Source of the DNA: Clostridiales bacterium
GTDB taxonomy: Bacteria > Bacillota > Clostridia > TANB77 > CAG-508
Direction of reading: 5' to 3'
Assembly: GCA_003525075.1 (NCBI GenBank)
Contig: DQFO01000008.1
Coordinates: 62,001 to 126,000 of the forward strand
Length of the DNA: 64,000 nt
Positions 8,970 through 18,739 of the stretch are shown here, piece after piece (position 1 is the first letter of the stretch; each line of letters starts with the position of its first letter). The position numbers and the translations under genes were made by a program. The notes under the pieces were generated by a model. That model saw only the letters and a program-made list of their open reading frames with translations. It had not been told where the DNA came from and did no database searches.

Positions 8970-9561
8970 ATTCAAAGTCTTCAATTATTTTATTCAATTC
9001 TTCTTTTCCATAAACATCTAATCCACCATTTTCTATACTTATCAAATCTGTCTGAGTTAAGTATTCACTTGAAATATTTGTTTTTTCATATATTGATTGA
9101 TTTCCTTCTTTATTTATTTGGTATATAACTATTTTTCCTTCTTCTACTTTTAATTTAAAATGCTCTCCACACATATCATCAAATTCTTTATATAAAGTTA
9201 CTTTATTGGGCTCAAATCCAATTACTTTCCAATCATTATACTTATTCTGTACTTCTTCTTTTGTTAAATTTACAAGTTCTTGTGGCATTTCTACATATTC
9301 ATTTATTGTATGGTCACATTGTTTGAAATATTTTTTTATTATTAATTGTGAATTTGCTGATACTTTTTCCTTTGTTGCAACTACTTCTTCTATTTTGGTT
9401 TCTTTAGTATATTCTTCTGTACATTCATCTTCTACTTTTTCTGAAATTTTTGCTTCTTTTTTTGTATTTTGTAATTTATTTTCTTTTACAATATTCATCG
9501 TTATAATTAAGCTGGTGAAAAATGCAATTATACATATTGCAATAATATATTGTTTTTTCAT
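8968..9561 (-). CDS. BofC C-terminal domain-like membrane-anchored protein
   Basis: The 197-residue protein has one N-terminal membrane segment (about 4-22), a charged Glu/Lys-rich linker (30-70) and a globular C-terminal domain. That domain resembles the BofC C-terminal domain of clostridia. It has W near the start of the domain, then VTLYKEF, a C-G-E-H-F-K motif, GKIVIYQIN, TNISSEYL and a terminal LNKIIEDFE. In Bacillus, BofC restrains the forespore protease SpoIVB. In clostridia many BofC-domain proteins have no assigned role, so the function is open. It is the last gene of the NlpC/P60-ComEC operon, 17 bases after comEC. Confidence 0.65.
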   Translation of the reverse strand: MKKQYIIAICIIAFFTSLIITMNIVKENKLQNTKKEAKISEKVEDECTEEYTKETKIEEVVATKEKVSANSQLIIKKYFKQCDHTINEYVEMPQELVNLTKEEVQNKYNDWKVIGFEPNKVTLYKEFDDMCGEHFKLKVEEGKIVIYQINKEGNQSIYEKTNISSEYLTQTDLISIENGGLDVYGKEELNKIIEDFE

Positions 9562-9578
9562 GGCAATCCCTTCTCATT

Positions 9579-12014
9579 CTAGCTTGTATTAAGCTTTGTA
9601 TTTATTTTTATTATTGCCTTTTTGGTAATTTTTATGCAAATTTCCCCCATTTTATCTGTTCTATAAATTTTAATTTTTCTTTTTTCTAAATTTTCAATAG
9701 TAATATTTGATGGGTGTCCAAATGTATTGTTTTCTCCCACACCTATAAATGCATATTGTGGTTTTACTACATCTAGTATTTTTTCTATTGATGATGTTTT
9801 TGAACCATGATGTGCTGTTTTTAATATTGTTGATTTTAATATTGATGTATTATTTTCATATTTTGAAACAATCTCTTTTTCTGCTATTTCTTCTATATCT
9901 CCTGTAAATAGCATTGAAAATTTATTATAATTTAATTTACATACTAATGAATTGTTATTAATTGCATTGTCAGATATCATTTTTTGAGAATCTGGCCATA
10001 ACACATCAAAATATAAATTTTTTTCTATATTTATTCTCATTCCTGCTTCTACTATTTTTACATTTAGATTTTGTTTTTTTACTATTTCTTTAAATTTATT
10101 ATAATTAGTTGAATCTTCATATTGTTTCCCTATTATTACATTTTTTACTTTTATCTGTTCTAAAATATATAAAATTCCTCCACAATGATCTTGATCAAAA
10201 TGGCTTATTATACAATAATCTATTTCAAGAATCTTTCTATTAAATAAATATGGTAATAATGTATTTTTTCCAATGTCAAAGTTTTTTTGACCTCCTCCAT
10301 CTATTAATATTTTCTGATGTTTTGGTGTTTCTATAAGACAACAATCTCCCTGCCCAACATCTACAAAGTAGATCTTTAAATCTCCCGGAATTTTTTTTAT
10401 TATAATTGAACTAATTAATATAATAATGAATACTCTTATTATTTTTTTTCTTTTTGAATAAACATATTTTGAAATCTTTAAAATTATTTTTTGATTAAAA
10501 CTATATTTTTGAATCTTTTTTATTTTATGTCTGTAATAAATAATATATATGATAAAATAGTAAATTATAATTTGCCATGTATCTGGAGTTATTACATTAA
10601 AATTTGTTATTGGAAATTTTGTTCCTATCTTTGAAATTAATGATAATGCTGTTATTGGAATTTGTACTACTTTAGCAATTTCTGTTCCTATTTTTAATGA
10701 TAAAAATGTAACTAATATTTGTATTATTCCTCCTATAACTAATGGTCCTATAATAATTCCTACAAGTATATTGGTTACTATAAATGATAAACTTATAAAA
10801 TTATATTTGGTAATTATTATTGGCATAGTCATAAATTGTGCTGATATTGCTACAGCAATTTCTTCTATAAATGAATTATGTTTTAGACAAAAATTAGTAT
10901 ATTTTTCTTTTAAGCATGGTGATTTTATTTTTATATTCATTATAAAATCTTCTACTATTGGTCTAAAAAATACAACCCCTATTGTTCCTGCATATGTAAA
11001 TTGAAAGCTTGTACTAAATAAATTATATGGATTCATAAATAATATTACAATAGCTGATATTGAAATGTTATTTAATGTATCACTTTTTCTATATACTAGA
11101 AATGCTGTACACATTAATGTTGCCATTATTACAGATCTTATAACTGAAATGCTAAATCCCGTTATCGCCATATATATAAATAAAATTAGTATTTCTATAA
11201 TTCTGCTTTTTCTTTGCCCAAATATGCCTTGAGTACTTTTTTCTGATAGATAAATAATATATGACACATGTAATCCAGATATAGCCAGTACATGTGATAT
11301 ACTGCTTTGTGAAAAATCTTCTCTTGTCTCTTCATCTATTTCACTTGTATCACCTAATAATACTCCTAAAACTATTGGCATTGAATTTGAATTATATGTT
11401 TTTTCTAAATTATCTTTTATTTTCAAATGTAGTTTATTAGTATAATATAATATTCCTTTATGAATATCTATTTTCTTTACCAGCTCAACTCTTATAGTTC
11501 CATATATTTTTAATGTTTTTAAATATTCTTTGTAATTAAAACCTTTATAATTTCTCGCCTCTGATGGTTCAGAAAAATTTCCTTGTATTTCTAAGATTTC
11601 TCCATATTCTAAATTTTTCTTTGTTGTCATATATAAATATGTATTTTTGTACTTTGATGATAAAACTTTGATTTTATATCTATTATAATATTGTTTTTCT
11701 TTTTTATTGTCTATTATTTGTACTTGTATTTTTAACTCTTCTCCATCATGATATAAATTTTGATATTTTTTGGTTTGAAATTTGATTATAATATTAGAAA
11801 TTAATGATGAAATAATTATTAATAATAAAACATTAAATTTTATTAATATCTTGATATAATGAAAAAATTTTTTCTTTTTAAATTTTGAAATATTGGATAT
11901 ATAATATAAAATTAATAAAAATATATAAAAAAAGACTATACTTATTTTTAAGTATAGTCCCCATAATATACCTATTATATAACCAATTAATATAATAAAA
12001 ATTGGTCTATTCAA
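9579..12014 (-). CDS. comEC: DNA uptake channel ComEC/Rec2
   Basis: ComEC forms the membrane channel that brings single-stranded DNA into competent cells. The 811-residue protein has the full three-part architecture. An N-terminal membrane segment and OB-like domain come first (about 1-190). The competence domain has many helices (about 210-500, with AISGLHVSYI). The C-terminal metallo-beta-lactamase-type domain starts near residue 545 with VDVGQGD and contains the SHFDQDHCGG metal motif and a later TAHHGSK. It starts with TTG 12014, directly abutting the stop of the NlpC/P60 gene, with AAGGAG inside the end of that gene. DprA also lies in this window; no ComEA or ComFA was seen. Confidence 0.95.
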   Translation of the reverse strand: MNRPIFIILIGYIIGILWGLYLKISIVFFYIFLLILYYISNISKFKKKKFFHYIKILIKFNVLLLIIISSLISNIIIKFQTKKYQNLYHDGEELKIQVQIIDNKKEKQYYNRYKIKVLSSKYKNTYLYMTTKKNLEYGEILEIQGNFSEPSEARNYKGFNYKEYLKTLKIYGTIRVELVKKIDIHKGILYYTNKLHLKIKDNLEKTYNSNSMPIVLGVLLGDTSEIDEETREDFSQSSISHVLAISGLHVSYIIYLSEKSTQGIFGQRKSRIIEILILFIYMAITGFSISVIRSVIMATLMCTAFLVYRKSDTLNNISISAIVILFMNPYNLFSTSFQFTYAGTIGVVFFRPIVEDFIMNIKIKSPCLKEKYTNFCLKHNSFIEEIAVAISAQFMTMPIIITKYNFISLSFIVTNILVGIIIGPLVIGGIIQILVTFLSLKIGTEIAKVVQIPITALSLISKIGTKFPITNFNVITPDTWQIIIYYFIIYIIYYRHKIKKIQKYSFNQKIILKISKYVYSKRKKIIRVFIIILISSIIIKKIPGDLKIYFVDVGQGDCCLIETPKHQKILIDGGGQKNFDIGKNTLLPYLFNRKILEIDYCIISHFDQDHCGGILYILEQIKVKNVIIGKQYEDSTNYNKFKEIVKKQNLNVKIVEAGMRINIEKNLYFDVLWPDSQKMISDNAINNNSLVCKLNYNKFSMLFTGDIEEIAEKEIVSKYENNTSILKSTILKTAHHGSKTSSIEKILDVVKPQYAFIGVGENNTFGHPSNITIENLEKRKIKIYRTDKMGEICIKITKKAIIKINTKLNTS

Positions 12015-13184
12015 TTAAATTACTCTCCTTGCCCCAACATATCTTTGTGAATAATAGCTTGATGATAATGCTGTTATTACAACCCCTTCTTTTTTATTTG
12101 CCGCATGTATAAAGTTACCACTTCCTATGTAAATTCCAACATGCCCTATTGCTGTCTTTCCTCGATTCTTGAAAATTACTATATCTCCAGGTTGTAAATT
12201 TGATTTACTTACTGCTGTACCATTTTTTATTTGATCTTTTGATGATCTATTTAATGATACTCCAAAATTTCTAAATACATATGTTGTAAATCCTGAACAG
12301 TCAAATCCTGTTGATGGTGATGAACCTCCTGCTACATATTTATATCCTAAATATTTTTTTGCAAATTCTACAACATCATTTCCTTCAGAACTTGTTGCAC
12401 TTGCTGTGCTTTCTTCTTCCTGTTCTTCTTCCGTTTCAACTTGATTTTCTTCTACTGCTTCTTGATTAGCAACTGTATTTTCTTCTGAAGAAGCAGTTGT
12501 TCTGTCATATCCACCTCTGGCTGTTGTTTCTGGTAATTTTGTATCTGATACATATTTTTGTGATACATATCCAATTTGATCATTATAATCAATTCTATAC
12601 CATCCATCTATTTCTCCAGTTATTTTTACTTTTGAATTAAAACTTAAACTATGTATTGCTTCACTTGATGTTGTTGGTTCTTTTCTTATATTTAAGCCAT
12701 CTGCTTTTACATATCCTGTTTTACTTATTTCCGTTACTTCTTCTGTTTTATTTTCTTGTTGATTTTGATTGCTTTCTTCTTCGTTAGAAGAATTTGTTTG
12801 TTCTTGATTGTTGTTTCCTTCAGTATTTAAATTTTCTTCTTTTTTGGCTTCTTCTTGATTATTATCTTGTTTAACTGATGTTTTTATTGTATTAATTCTT
12901 ATCCAACCACTTTTTCCTTCATTTTCTATTTTGCACCAATCATTTAGAATATCTGTTACTCTAATATTTCCACTTGGTATTGTTTCTTTTTCTATTGCAA
13001 AAATCAATGGTAATGTTTTTACTTTAACTTCCTTTGTTAAATTATATTGTTTGTCTTTTTCTATGTTTTCTATATTTTGTGTTTGTTCTACTTGTTCATC
13101 ATTTTCTGTTGCTTCTACTTTTGTTGTTATCATTGTTACAAATGTTATCATTAGTATTGTTATTATTAATTGTTTGGTTTTCAT
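12015..13184 (-). CDS. SH3-domain NlpC/P60 cell-wall endopeptidase
   Basis: This is a secreted peptidoglycan hydrolase of 389 residues. It has a signal peptide (1-25), one bacterial SH3-like domain (about 46-105, with WIRI), a Gln/Glu/Asn-rich linker, and a second SH3 domain (about 155-213, LNIRKEP and GWYRIDY). Another acidic linker leads to the C-terminal NlpC/P60 cysteine peptidase domain. The catalytic residues are C296 (in FDCSGFT), H348 (IGHVGIYIG) and H360 (FIHAAN). The family cleaves D-Glu-diamino acid or crosslink bonds in stem peptides. It heads the operon that continues into comEC with no gap, so wall remodelling and DNA uptake genes are transcribed together. Confidence 0.93.
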   Translation of the reverse strand: MKTKQLIITILMITFVTMITTKVEATENDEQVEQTQNIENIEKDKQYNLTKEVKVKTLPLIFAIEKETIPSGNIRVTDILNDWCKIENEGKSGWIRINTIKTSVKQDNNQEEAKKEENLNTEGNNNQEQTNSSNEEESNQNQQENKTEEVTEISKTGYVKADGLNIRKEPTTSSEAIHSLSFNSKVKITGEIDGWYRIDYNDQIGYVSQKYVSDTKLPETTARGGYDRTTASSEENTVANQEAVEENQVETEEEQEEESTASATSSEGNDVVEFAKKYLGYKYVAGGSSPSTGFDCSGFTTYVFRNFGVSLNRSSKDQIKNGTAVSKSNLQPGDIVIFKNRGKTAIGHVGIYIGSGNFIHAANKKEGVVITALSSSYYSQRYVGARRVI

Positions 13185-13297
13185 TTTTTACCTCGTTTTT
13201 ATAAATTTAACAGGTTTTATTATAACATATTTATTTACTGTTGTCAAATTTTAGAACTCTTTACGGATTAGCTACTTTCCAGATTATATAAAAAATT

Positions 13298-13330
13298 AAA
13301 AGACTCACATTTTATTTGTGAGTCTTTTTT
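13298..13330 (-). terminator. Terminator of hsp20
   Basis: AAAAGACTCACA (13298-13309) pairs with TGTGAGTCTTTT (13317-13328) around a 7-base loop. It lies immediately after the hsp20 stop, and T tracts follow on both strands. Confidence 0.85.
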
Positions 13331-13753
13331 TTATTCTCCTATTGGAATATATTTCTTTTCTTCGACTTTTTTCTCTACTTCTTTAGGGAATTCTATTGTT
13401 AAGATTCCGTTCTTGAAGTTTGCTTTTATATCTTCTTCTTTTAAGTTGTCTCCAACATAATAGCTTCTTGAACACATTCCAGTAAATCTTTCTCTCTTTA
13501 AATATTTAGCATGTTTATCTTCTTTTTCTTCATTTTTTTCCGCAGATACTGTTAAATATCCATCTTGTAATTCTATCTTGATGTCTTCTTTGTCATATCC
13601 TGGAACATCGATTTCTAACATATATTTTCCATCTTTTTCTTTTAAATCTGTTTTCATTATTTTATTTTCTTTTTCTCCAAAGAATGGGTCAGCGAAAACC
13701 TCATCAAAAATATCTAATCCATTTCCATTTCTTCTAGCTGGTATCATCATCAT
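13331..13753 (-). CDS. Small heat shock protein, Hsp20/alpha-crystallin family
   Basis: The 140-residue chaperone binds unfolding proteins without ATP. It has a short N-terminal arm (RRNGNGLDIFDEVFADPFFG) and an alpha-crystallin domain at about 32-125. That domain includes MLEIDVPGYDKEDIKIEL and the conserved NGILTIEFPK strand. A short tail ends in the I-P-I motif (YIPIGE) that docks onto neighbouring subunits. Three tandem ATG codons occur at the start; 13753 fits the AAGGAGG site best. It is monocistronic, with a CIRCE-like operator over its promoter and a long leader. Confidence 0.93.
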   Translation of the reverse strand: MMMIPARRNGNGLDIFDEVFADPFFGEKENKIMKTDLKEKDGKYMLEIDVPGYDKEDIKIELQDGYLTVSAEKNEEKEDKHAKYLKRERFTGMCSRSYYVGDNLKEEDIKANFKNGILTIEFPKEVEKKVEEKKYIPIGE

Positions 13754-13849
13754 AATTCATTACCTCCTTATAATTTTATGTGTTGACACCTTTTTCGGTA
13801 CACATATAAATATTATTAACTGTTTGGTTAATTTCTATTTACATTATCT

Positions 13850-13891
13850 ATTATACCTCTTATTTTAGCAAAGTCAATAGTAGAGTGCTAA
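13850..13891 (-). promoter_or_regulatory. hsp20 promoter overlapped by a CIRCE-like HrcA operator
   Basis: Minus-strand TTGACT (13877-13872) and TATAAT (13855-13850) form a promoter with a 16-base spacer. Overlapping the -35 side is TTAGCACTC (13891-13883), nine bases, then CTTTGCTAA (13873-13865). The CIRCE consensus recognised by HrcA is TTAGCACTC-N9-GAGTGCTAA. One half here is perfect, the spacer is exactly nine, and the other half matches six of nine. Confidence 0.7.
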
Positions 13892-13949
13892 TTTTCACAA
13901 AATTTTCACATTTCTTCTGTATCTATTCATTTTAGTTGACTACAAGTTT

Positions 13950-16900
13950 CTATTCAAATAATTTCATAATATCTTCTTTCGAAAGTTTGCTAATAAATGA
14001 TGTTTTAGTATCAAGCATATTGTCAATTAGTTGTGATTTCTTTTGTTGTAATTCATAAATTTTTTCTTCTATAGAGTTTTTGGTAATTAATTTATATACT
14101 TGAACATTATTTTTTTGTCCTATTCTATATGCTCTGTCTGTTGCCTGATTTTCTGCAGATGCATTCCACCATGGATCATAATGTATAACCATATCTGCTC
14201 CTGTTAAGTTTAGTCCAGTTCCACCTGCTTTTAATGAAATTAAAAATACTTTTATATCTTTATTTTCATTAAATTCATCTACCATCTTAATTCTTTCATC
14301 AACTTTTGTTGCACCTGTTAATTTAAAATATTTTATATTATTTTTTTCAAACTCTTTTTCAATTAAATCGAACATTGATGTATAACCAGAGAATAGTAAA
14401 ATTTTATGTCCAGATTCTACTGCATCATTTATTATTTCCATACACTGATCTAATTTACTACTTCCATCTTTATAATCCTTTATAAATAAGCTTGGATGAC
14501 AACATATTTGTCTTAATCTTGTAAGCGCTGCTAATACTTGGATATGACTTCTTTCAATTCCATTCATTTGAATTGTTTCTGCAACTTCTTGCTTTGCTTG
14601 CGCTAAATATGTTAAATATATTTTTTCTTGTTCATCTTTCATTTGATTATTTAACACTGTTATTGTTTTCTCTGGAAGCTCTGTTAATACTTGTTTTTTG
14701 GTTCTTCTTAATACAAATGGCTCTATTAACATTTTTAATTTTTTCATTGCTCTTGCATCATTTTCTCTTACTATTGGAGTTTCATATTCTGTCTTAAACT
14801 TTTTATATGAAAATAAATAGCCTGGCATTATAAAATCAAATATTGACCATAATTCTGCTAACGAGTTTTCAATTGGAGTTCCTGTTAAAGCATATTTAGT
14901 ATCTGCCATAATCTCTTTTACTGCTTTAGCATTTTGAGTATTACTATTTTTTAAATATTGTGCTTCATCTGTTATTGCAAATCTAAATTGATATTTTCTT
15001 TCTTTATATACATCTATATCTCTTTTTAATAAATCATATGATGTTATTATAATATCGTAATTATCAATTTTTTGAATCAATTCTCTTCTTTCTTCTGCAT
15101 TTCCTCTAATTACTAAGGTTTGTAATCCATTTGTGAATTTTTGAGCTTCATTTTGCCAGTTTAGTGTTAATGAACTTGGACATATAACAATTGATGTTCT
15201 TCTTTGGCTTTCTTGTTCTACATATCCTGCCACAATAGAAAGCATTTGTACTGTTTTTCCTAATCCCATATCATCTGCAAGTATTCCTCCAAATTTATAA
15301 TTATCTAACGTTTTTAACCACTTATATCCTGTCTTTTGATAATATCTTAATGTATTTTCTACGACTGCTGGAATTTGAATATCTGCATCTCCATTTTCTT
15401 TATCTAGTTCATTTACTATTTTCTTATATTCACCATTTCTTACTATTTGTGTATCTGTTACTGTTTTTAATAATTGGTTTAAATATAATGTTCTGTTTAC
15501 AGGAATTTTTATTTCACCATTTTCAAGTTGTTTATAATTTATATCCATTCCAGACATCATTTTGTCTACAAATTCCAAGTCTTGATTTTCTTCAAGATTT
15601 ATAAAACTTCCATCTTTTAGTTTATAATATTTTTTCTTTAATTTATATCTTTGCATTATTTCTTCAAGTTCTTTTGGATCTATATTTAATTTTTCTAAAT
15701 CTATTATTAATAAATTGTTTTCAACTTTTATTCCTATACTTCCAATTTTAGGTTGTTTTATTTGTTTTGTCTTAAAATTATCTGTTACCATTACTTCAAA
15801 CACTTGCATATATGTATCTATCTCATTTGATAAAAAATTATAAATTTTCTCTTCTTCTGGTAATATGAAGCATCCTTTAGCTTCATAAAACATAAATCCT
15901 GTTTTTCTTAACATGTTTACAGCCTTGTTTTCAGCAATCATATCTCTTGGATATTTTGAATCAATTTTGGGTTGTAATGGATTGAATTCTGTTTCTCCAT
16001 AACAGAATTTTATTTCAGCCAAAATTCTATCATTTTCATCAAAGTCCAGAAACATTTTTACACCTAATTTTTTAGGTCTATATTTTTCAATGTCTTGTTC
16101 TTCAATTTCTTGGTATTCTATGTTATTTTTTAGTCTTGGAATAATTACCGAAAATAGTTCTGGTAATTGTTCTTTTCCAAATGATATTTCTGTTAAATAA
16201 TTTTCTTTAAATATACATAACAGCTTCATCACTGAGTTCTCATAATTTTTACTACATTTATATAATGTTCGTTTTAATAATACATATTTATTGTTTTTTC
16301 CTTCAAATACACTAAAATCTCTTGTTAAATTTATATTATTATTTAATATTATTTTATATTCTTCATCACTTATTTTCTTTACTTGAAAATACAATTTTGG
16401 ATCTTCTTCAATAATTTTTATTGTACTTTCTCCTGCATCTGATTTAAAGTCAATTTCTTTATTTTTAAATAATTCAAATATTTCATCAAGTGTTGTTTGA
16501 CTTACAGATATACATGTTTCGTCTAATGCTTTTCCATAATATCTATAATTTGAATTTGAGTTTGAATTTACAAAATTTATTGTTTCTGCATGTTTTAAAA
16601 TAAAATCCAGAATTGGCTGATCTTCTTCTGCAAATGCTTCTTTTGTATGTATAAATTCTAAATTATTTCCATATTTGAATTTTTCTGCTTTTTGCATTCT
16701 CTCAAAAAATTCAACTAAATTTTTTATTTTATACATTCTTTTATCACCAATTTTAAAATCCATTTTTAACAATGAATAATATTTGTCATATATTAATCTT
16801 GGTTCTATTTTGATTTTTCCATTTGATTCTTCTGCCTTTTTTTCTTCTGCTTCATGCATTTCTTCTTCATATAATTCATTTACAATTTGTGTAAAACTTC

Positions 16901-17273
16901 TATATTTTGCATTTGCTCTGATCTTTTTATTTATATCTAATGTTGATTTATCTTTTAATAACATATTTTCATATTTTTGATTTTCATCAAATTCCATTAC
17001 TGTTGCTATTATATGTTTGCATGCGGCATATCTTTCTCTATAATCTTGACATTCACATGTTATGTCACTTATTTCTCCACTTTCTACTGTTACATTTGTT
17101 CTATATATTTCTTGACCTGTTACTTTTCCTGTTATCTCAAAATTATCTTTGTTTGTATAATTTATTTTTGCTATTTCTACTTTTCCTGTTTTTGCATATA
17201 GTCTTGCTTTTTGTACTCTTATATCTCCTGCATTTTCATATAACTCTTCTTTTATTTTCTCATTTACTAGCAT
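13950..17273 (-). CDS. SWIM zinc finger / SNF2-family DEAD-like helicase
   Basis: I place the start at ATG 17273, behind AAAGGA. The TTG at 17294 would overlap that site. The product is 1107 residues. It opens with a SWIM zinc-binding motif (C73-x-C75, C85-x-H87), then a long middle region of bacterial SNF2-associated type. The SNF2 ATPase follows: Walker A DDMGLGKT, the DEAQ box, the ALTGTPIEN motif, and in the second RecA lobe LKAGGTGLNL and QATDRAYRIGQ. Such bacterial Swi2/Snf2 proteins are presumed to move along double-stranded DNA and displace proteins; the precise role in bacteria is not established. It has its own promoter at 17325-17353. Confidence 0.92.
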   Translation of the reverse strand: MLVNEKIKEELYENAGDIRVQKARLYAKTGKVEIAKINYTNKDNFEITGKVTGQEIYRTNVTVESGEISDITCECQDYRERYAACKHIIATVMEFDENQKYENMLLKDKSTLDINKKIRANAKYRSFTQIVNELYEEEMHEAEEKKAEESNGKIKIEPRLIYDKYYSLLKMDFKIGDKRMYKIKNLVEFFERMQKAEKFKYGNNLEFIHTKEAFAEEDQPILDFILKHAETINFVNSNSNSNYRYYGKALDETCISVSQTTLDEIFELFKNKEIDFKSDAGESTIKIIEEDPKLYFQVKKISDEEYKIILNNNINLTRDFSVFEGKNNKYVLLKRTLYKCSKNYENSVMKLLCIFKENYLTEISFGKEQLPELFSVIIPRLKNNIEYQEIEEQDIEKYRPKKLGVKMFLDFDENDRILAEIKFCYGETEFNPLQPKIDSKYPRDMIAENKAVNMLRKTGFMFYEAKGCFILPEEEKIYNFLSNEIDTYMQVFEVMVTDNFKTKQIKQPKIGSIGIKVENNLLIIDLEKLNIDPKELEEIMQRYKLKKKYYKLKDGSFINLEENQDLEFVDKMMSGMDINYKQLENGEIKIPVNRTLYLNQLLKTVTDTQIVRNGEYKKIVNELDKENGDADIQIPAVVENTLRYYQKTGYKWLKTLDNYKFGGILADDMGLGKTVQMLSIVAGYVEQESQRRTSIVICPSSLTLNWQNEAQKFTNGLQTLVIRGNAEERRELIQKIDNYDIIITSYDLLKRDIDVYKERKYQFRFAITDEAQYLKNSNTQNAKAVKEIMADTKYALTGTPIENSLAELWSIFDFIMPGYLFSYKKFKTEYETPIVRENDARAMKKLKMLIEPFVLRRTKKQVLTELPEKTITVLNNQMKDEQEKIYLTYLAQAKQEVAETIQMNGIERSHIQVLAALTRLRQICCHPSLFIKDYKDGSSKLDQCMEIINDAVESGHKILLFSGYTSMFDLIEKEFEKNNIKYFKLTGATKVDERIKMVDEFNENKDIKVFLISLKAGGTGLNLTGADMVIHYDPWWNASAENQATDRAYRIGQKNNVQVYKLITKNSIEEKIYELQQKKSQLIDNMLDTKTSFISKLSKEDIMKLFE

Positions 17274-17324
17274 GATTATAGTATTTCCTTTCAAATGGTA
17301 TCTTTTCTTTTTCCATGATGTTAT

Positions 17325-17353
17325 ATTATATCTCTTTTTTCCTTATTTGACAA
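17325..17353 (-). promoter_or_regulatory. Sigma-A promoter of the SNF2 helicase gene
   Basis: Minus-strand TTGTCA (17353-17348) and TATAAT (17330-17325) are spaced by 17 bases and lie about 50 bases before the chosen ATG at 17273. Confidence 0.7.
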
Positions 17354-17400
17354 GGGAGTTATTGCTTTTTATTTTATATATTAATTTTTTCTAAAATAAA

Positions 17401-17445
17401 AAGGATATTTTATAAAGTTTGTTTTTTCTTTATAAAATTATCCTT
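17401..17445 (-). terminator. Terminator of the LPKAG surface protein gene
   Basis: AAGGATATTTTATAAAG (17401-17417) pairs with CTTTATAAAATTATCCTT (17428-17445) with one bulge and a 10-base T-rich loop. It lies just after the stop codon at 17453, and AT-rich sequence follows. Confidence 0.75.
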
Positions 17446-17452
17446 TTACTTT

Positions 17453-18709
17453 TTATTTTATATCCTTATATTTTTTATTTAATATAATAAATGTTGCAAC
17501 TGCAATCCCTACAATTGCCATTGTTATATAAATTATTGTATTAATTCCTGCTTTTGGTAATTCTGTTTTAGCTGTTGTACTGTCCGAATTATTTTTTACT
17601 GTTTCAGTTTTTGATGTTATTTCTGTTGTTGGAATTTTTGTGTCTTCTATTTTTGAATCATCTGAATCTATTTTTATTGTAATATCTTCTAATTGTTCAT
17701 TATTTGTATTTTCTTCAACTGTAATATAAAATGATTTCGTTATATTTCCAAATGTAATATTTCCTTTTGCTGTTCCAACTTCTGTTGCAATAAGTTCGTT
17801 TTTATCTTCTGAAAGTTCTATTCCTGTTCCAACACAACTATATCCAGAATATTTTTGACTTGTTTCAAATTTTATTTTTTGACCTACTTTTAATGTATAT
17901 ACATAATCTGCATTTTCTTCTGTTACACCATTGTCCAAAACTGAATCCATATCTACCTTTAATTTCGAAAAATCTGCATTTGTATTAATTATTATTTTTT
18001 CTATTAATTTACAAGATGTATCTGTTTTCTCTTTCTTTTCTGTTATACTTTTATACGTATTACAATGATTTGAATCCTCATATGTATATGTATCATCTTT
18101 ATAAATAGAATTAAAATATTCCATTGTTCTATTTGCAAAATCTTTAGTGTTAAGAACTTTTTCTTCCGAACTATCAGTCTTTATTTCTGTAACCCCTTCT
18201 GCATCTTTCATTATTATCCATTTATCACTTTTGGCATATTTCCCTTTATACCCTTCAATTCTTGTAAGTGTATAATACCAAGCTGCAGATTTATATTCAG
18301 CCCCTAAAATATTGGCTACTGCATAATATCCCATGGCAAGACCATCTTCAATATTTCCATCACTAGCATCACCTGTACTATCTCCAAAAAGTTTAGTATA
18401 TTCTTCCCAACTCATTCCTTGTTTTACTTCTGCTTCAATAGAAAATGTTACTTTATCTTCTTCTATTTCATATTCAATTTCATATTTATCATTATTTTTA
18501 ATTACCTCTATTACATTATCTCCAGTAACAATCTTTTCTATTTCTGAATCATTATCTTTTAATTCCTGAAATTTTTCATTTAATTGCTCTTTTGTAATTT
18601 TACTATTATTTGTAGCCTCTGTTGCTTCTGTTACTGCAAAACAACTAGTTGCCAAACTACTAATTAATACAATTATTAATGCTATTATACATATCTTTTT
18701 TATCTTCAT
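17453..18709 (-). CDS. Secreted surface protein with LPKAG sortase signal
   Basis: The start is ATG 18709, eight bases after AAAGGGG; an upstream ATG at 18727 would swallow that site. The 418-residue product has a signal peptide (MKIKKICIIALIIVLISS, cleavage near CFA). Its large extracellular region has no domain I can name. The central part (about 95-190) has WEEYTKLFGDS and alanine/tyrosine-rich helices, followed by beta-rich sequence with paired cysteines. The C-terminus has a classic sorting signal: LPKAG, a hydrophobic segment and the basic tail NKKYKDIK. A sortase would cleave there and attach the protein to the wall; one sortase gene lies at 56.3 kb. It is monocistronic. Confidence 0.75.
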   Translation of the reverse strand: MKIKKICIIALIIVLISSLATSCFAVTEATEATNNSKITKEQLNEKFQELKDNDSEIEKIVTGDNVIEVIKNNDKYEIEYEIEEDKVTFSIEAEVKQGMSWEEYTKLFGDSTGDASDGNIEDGLAMGYYAVANILGAEYKSAAWYYTLTRIEGYKGKYAKSDKWIIMKDAEGVTEIKTDSSEEKVLNTKDFANRTMEYFNSIYKDDTYTYEDSNHCNTYKSITEKKEKTDTSCKLIEKIIINTNADFSKLKVDMDSVLDNGVTEENADYVYTLKVGQKIKFETSQKYSGYSCVGTGIELSEDKNELIATEVGTAKGNITFGNITKSFYITVEENTNNEQLEDITIKIDSDDSKIEDTKIPTTEITSKTETVKNNSDSTTAKTELPKAGINTIIYITMAIVGIAVATFIILNKKYKDIK

Positions 18710-18739
18710 TTTTCTTTCCCCTTTCATTTGTATAAATAA

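Noticed and set aside
9206..9592. Plus-strand 128-codon frame opposite the BofC-like gene
   Set aside because: Antisense shadow; no ribosome binding site and no recognisable domain.
12371..12900. Tandem repeat or CRISPR-like array in the NlpC/P60 gene
   Set aside because: The repeated look comes from Glu/Gln/Asn-rich linker codons without a constant unit. No CRISPR repeats or cas genes were found in the window.
16940..17275. Plus-strand 111-codon frame opposite the SNF2 helicase N-terminus
   Set aside because: It is a Leu/Phe-rich antisense shadow of an AT-rich coding region with no ribosome binding site, and the opposite strand has a clear SWIM domain.
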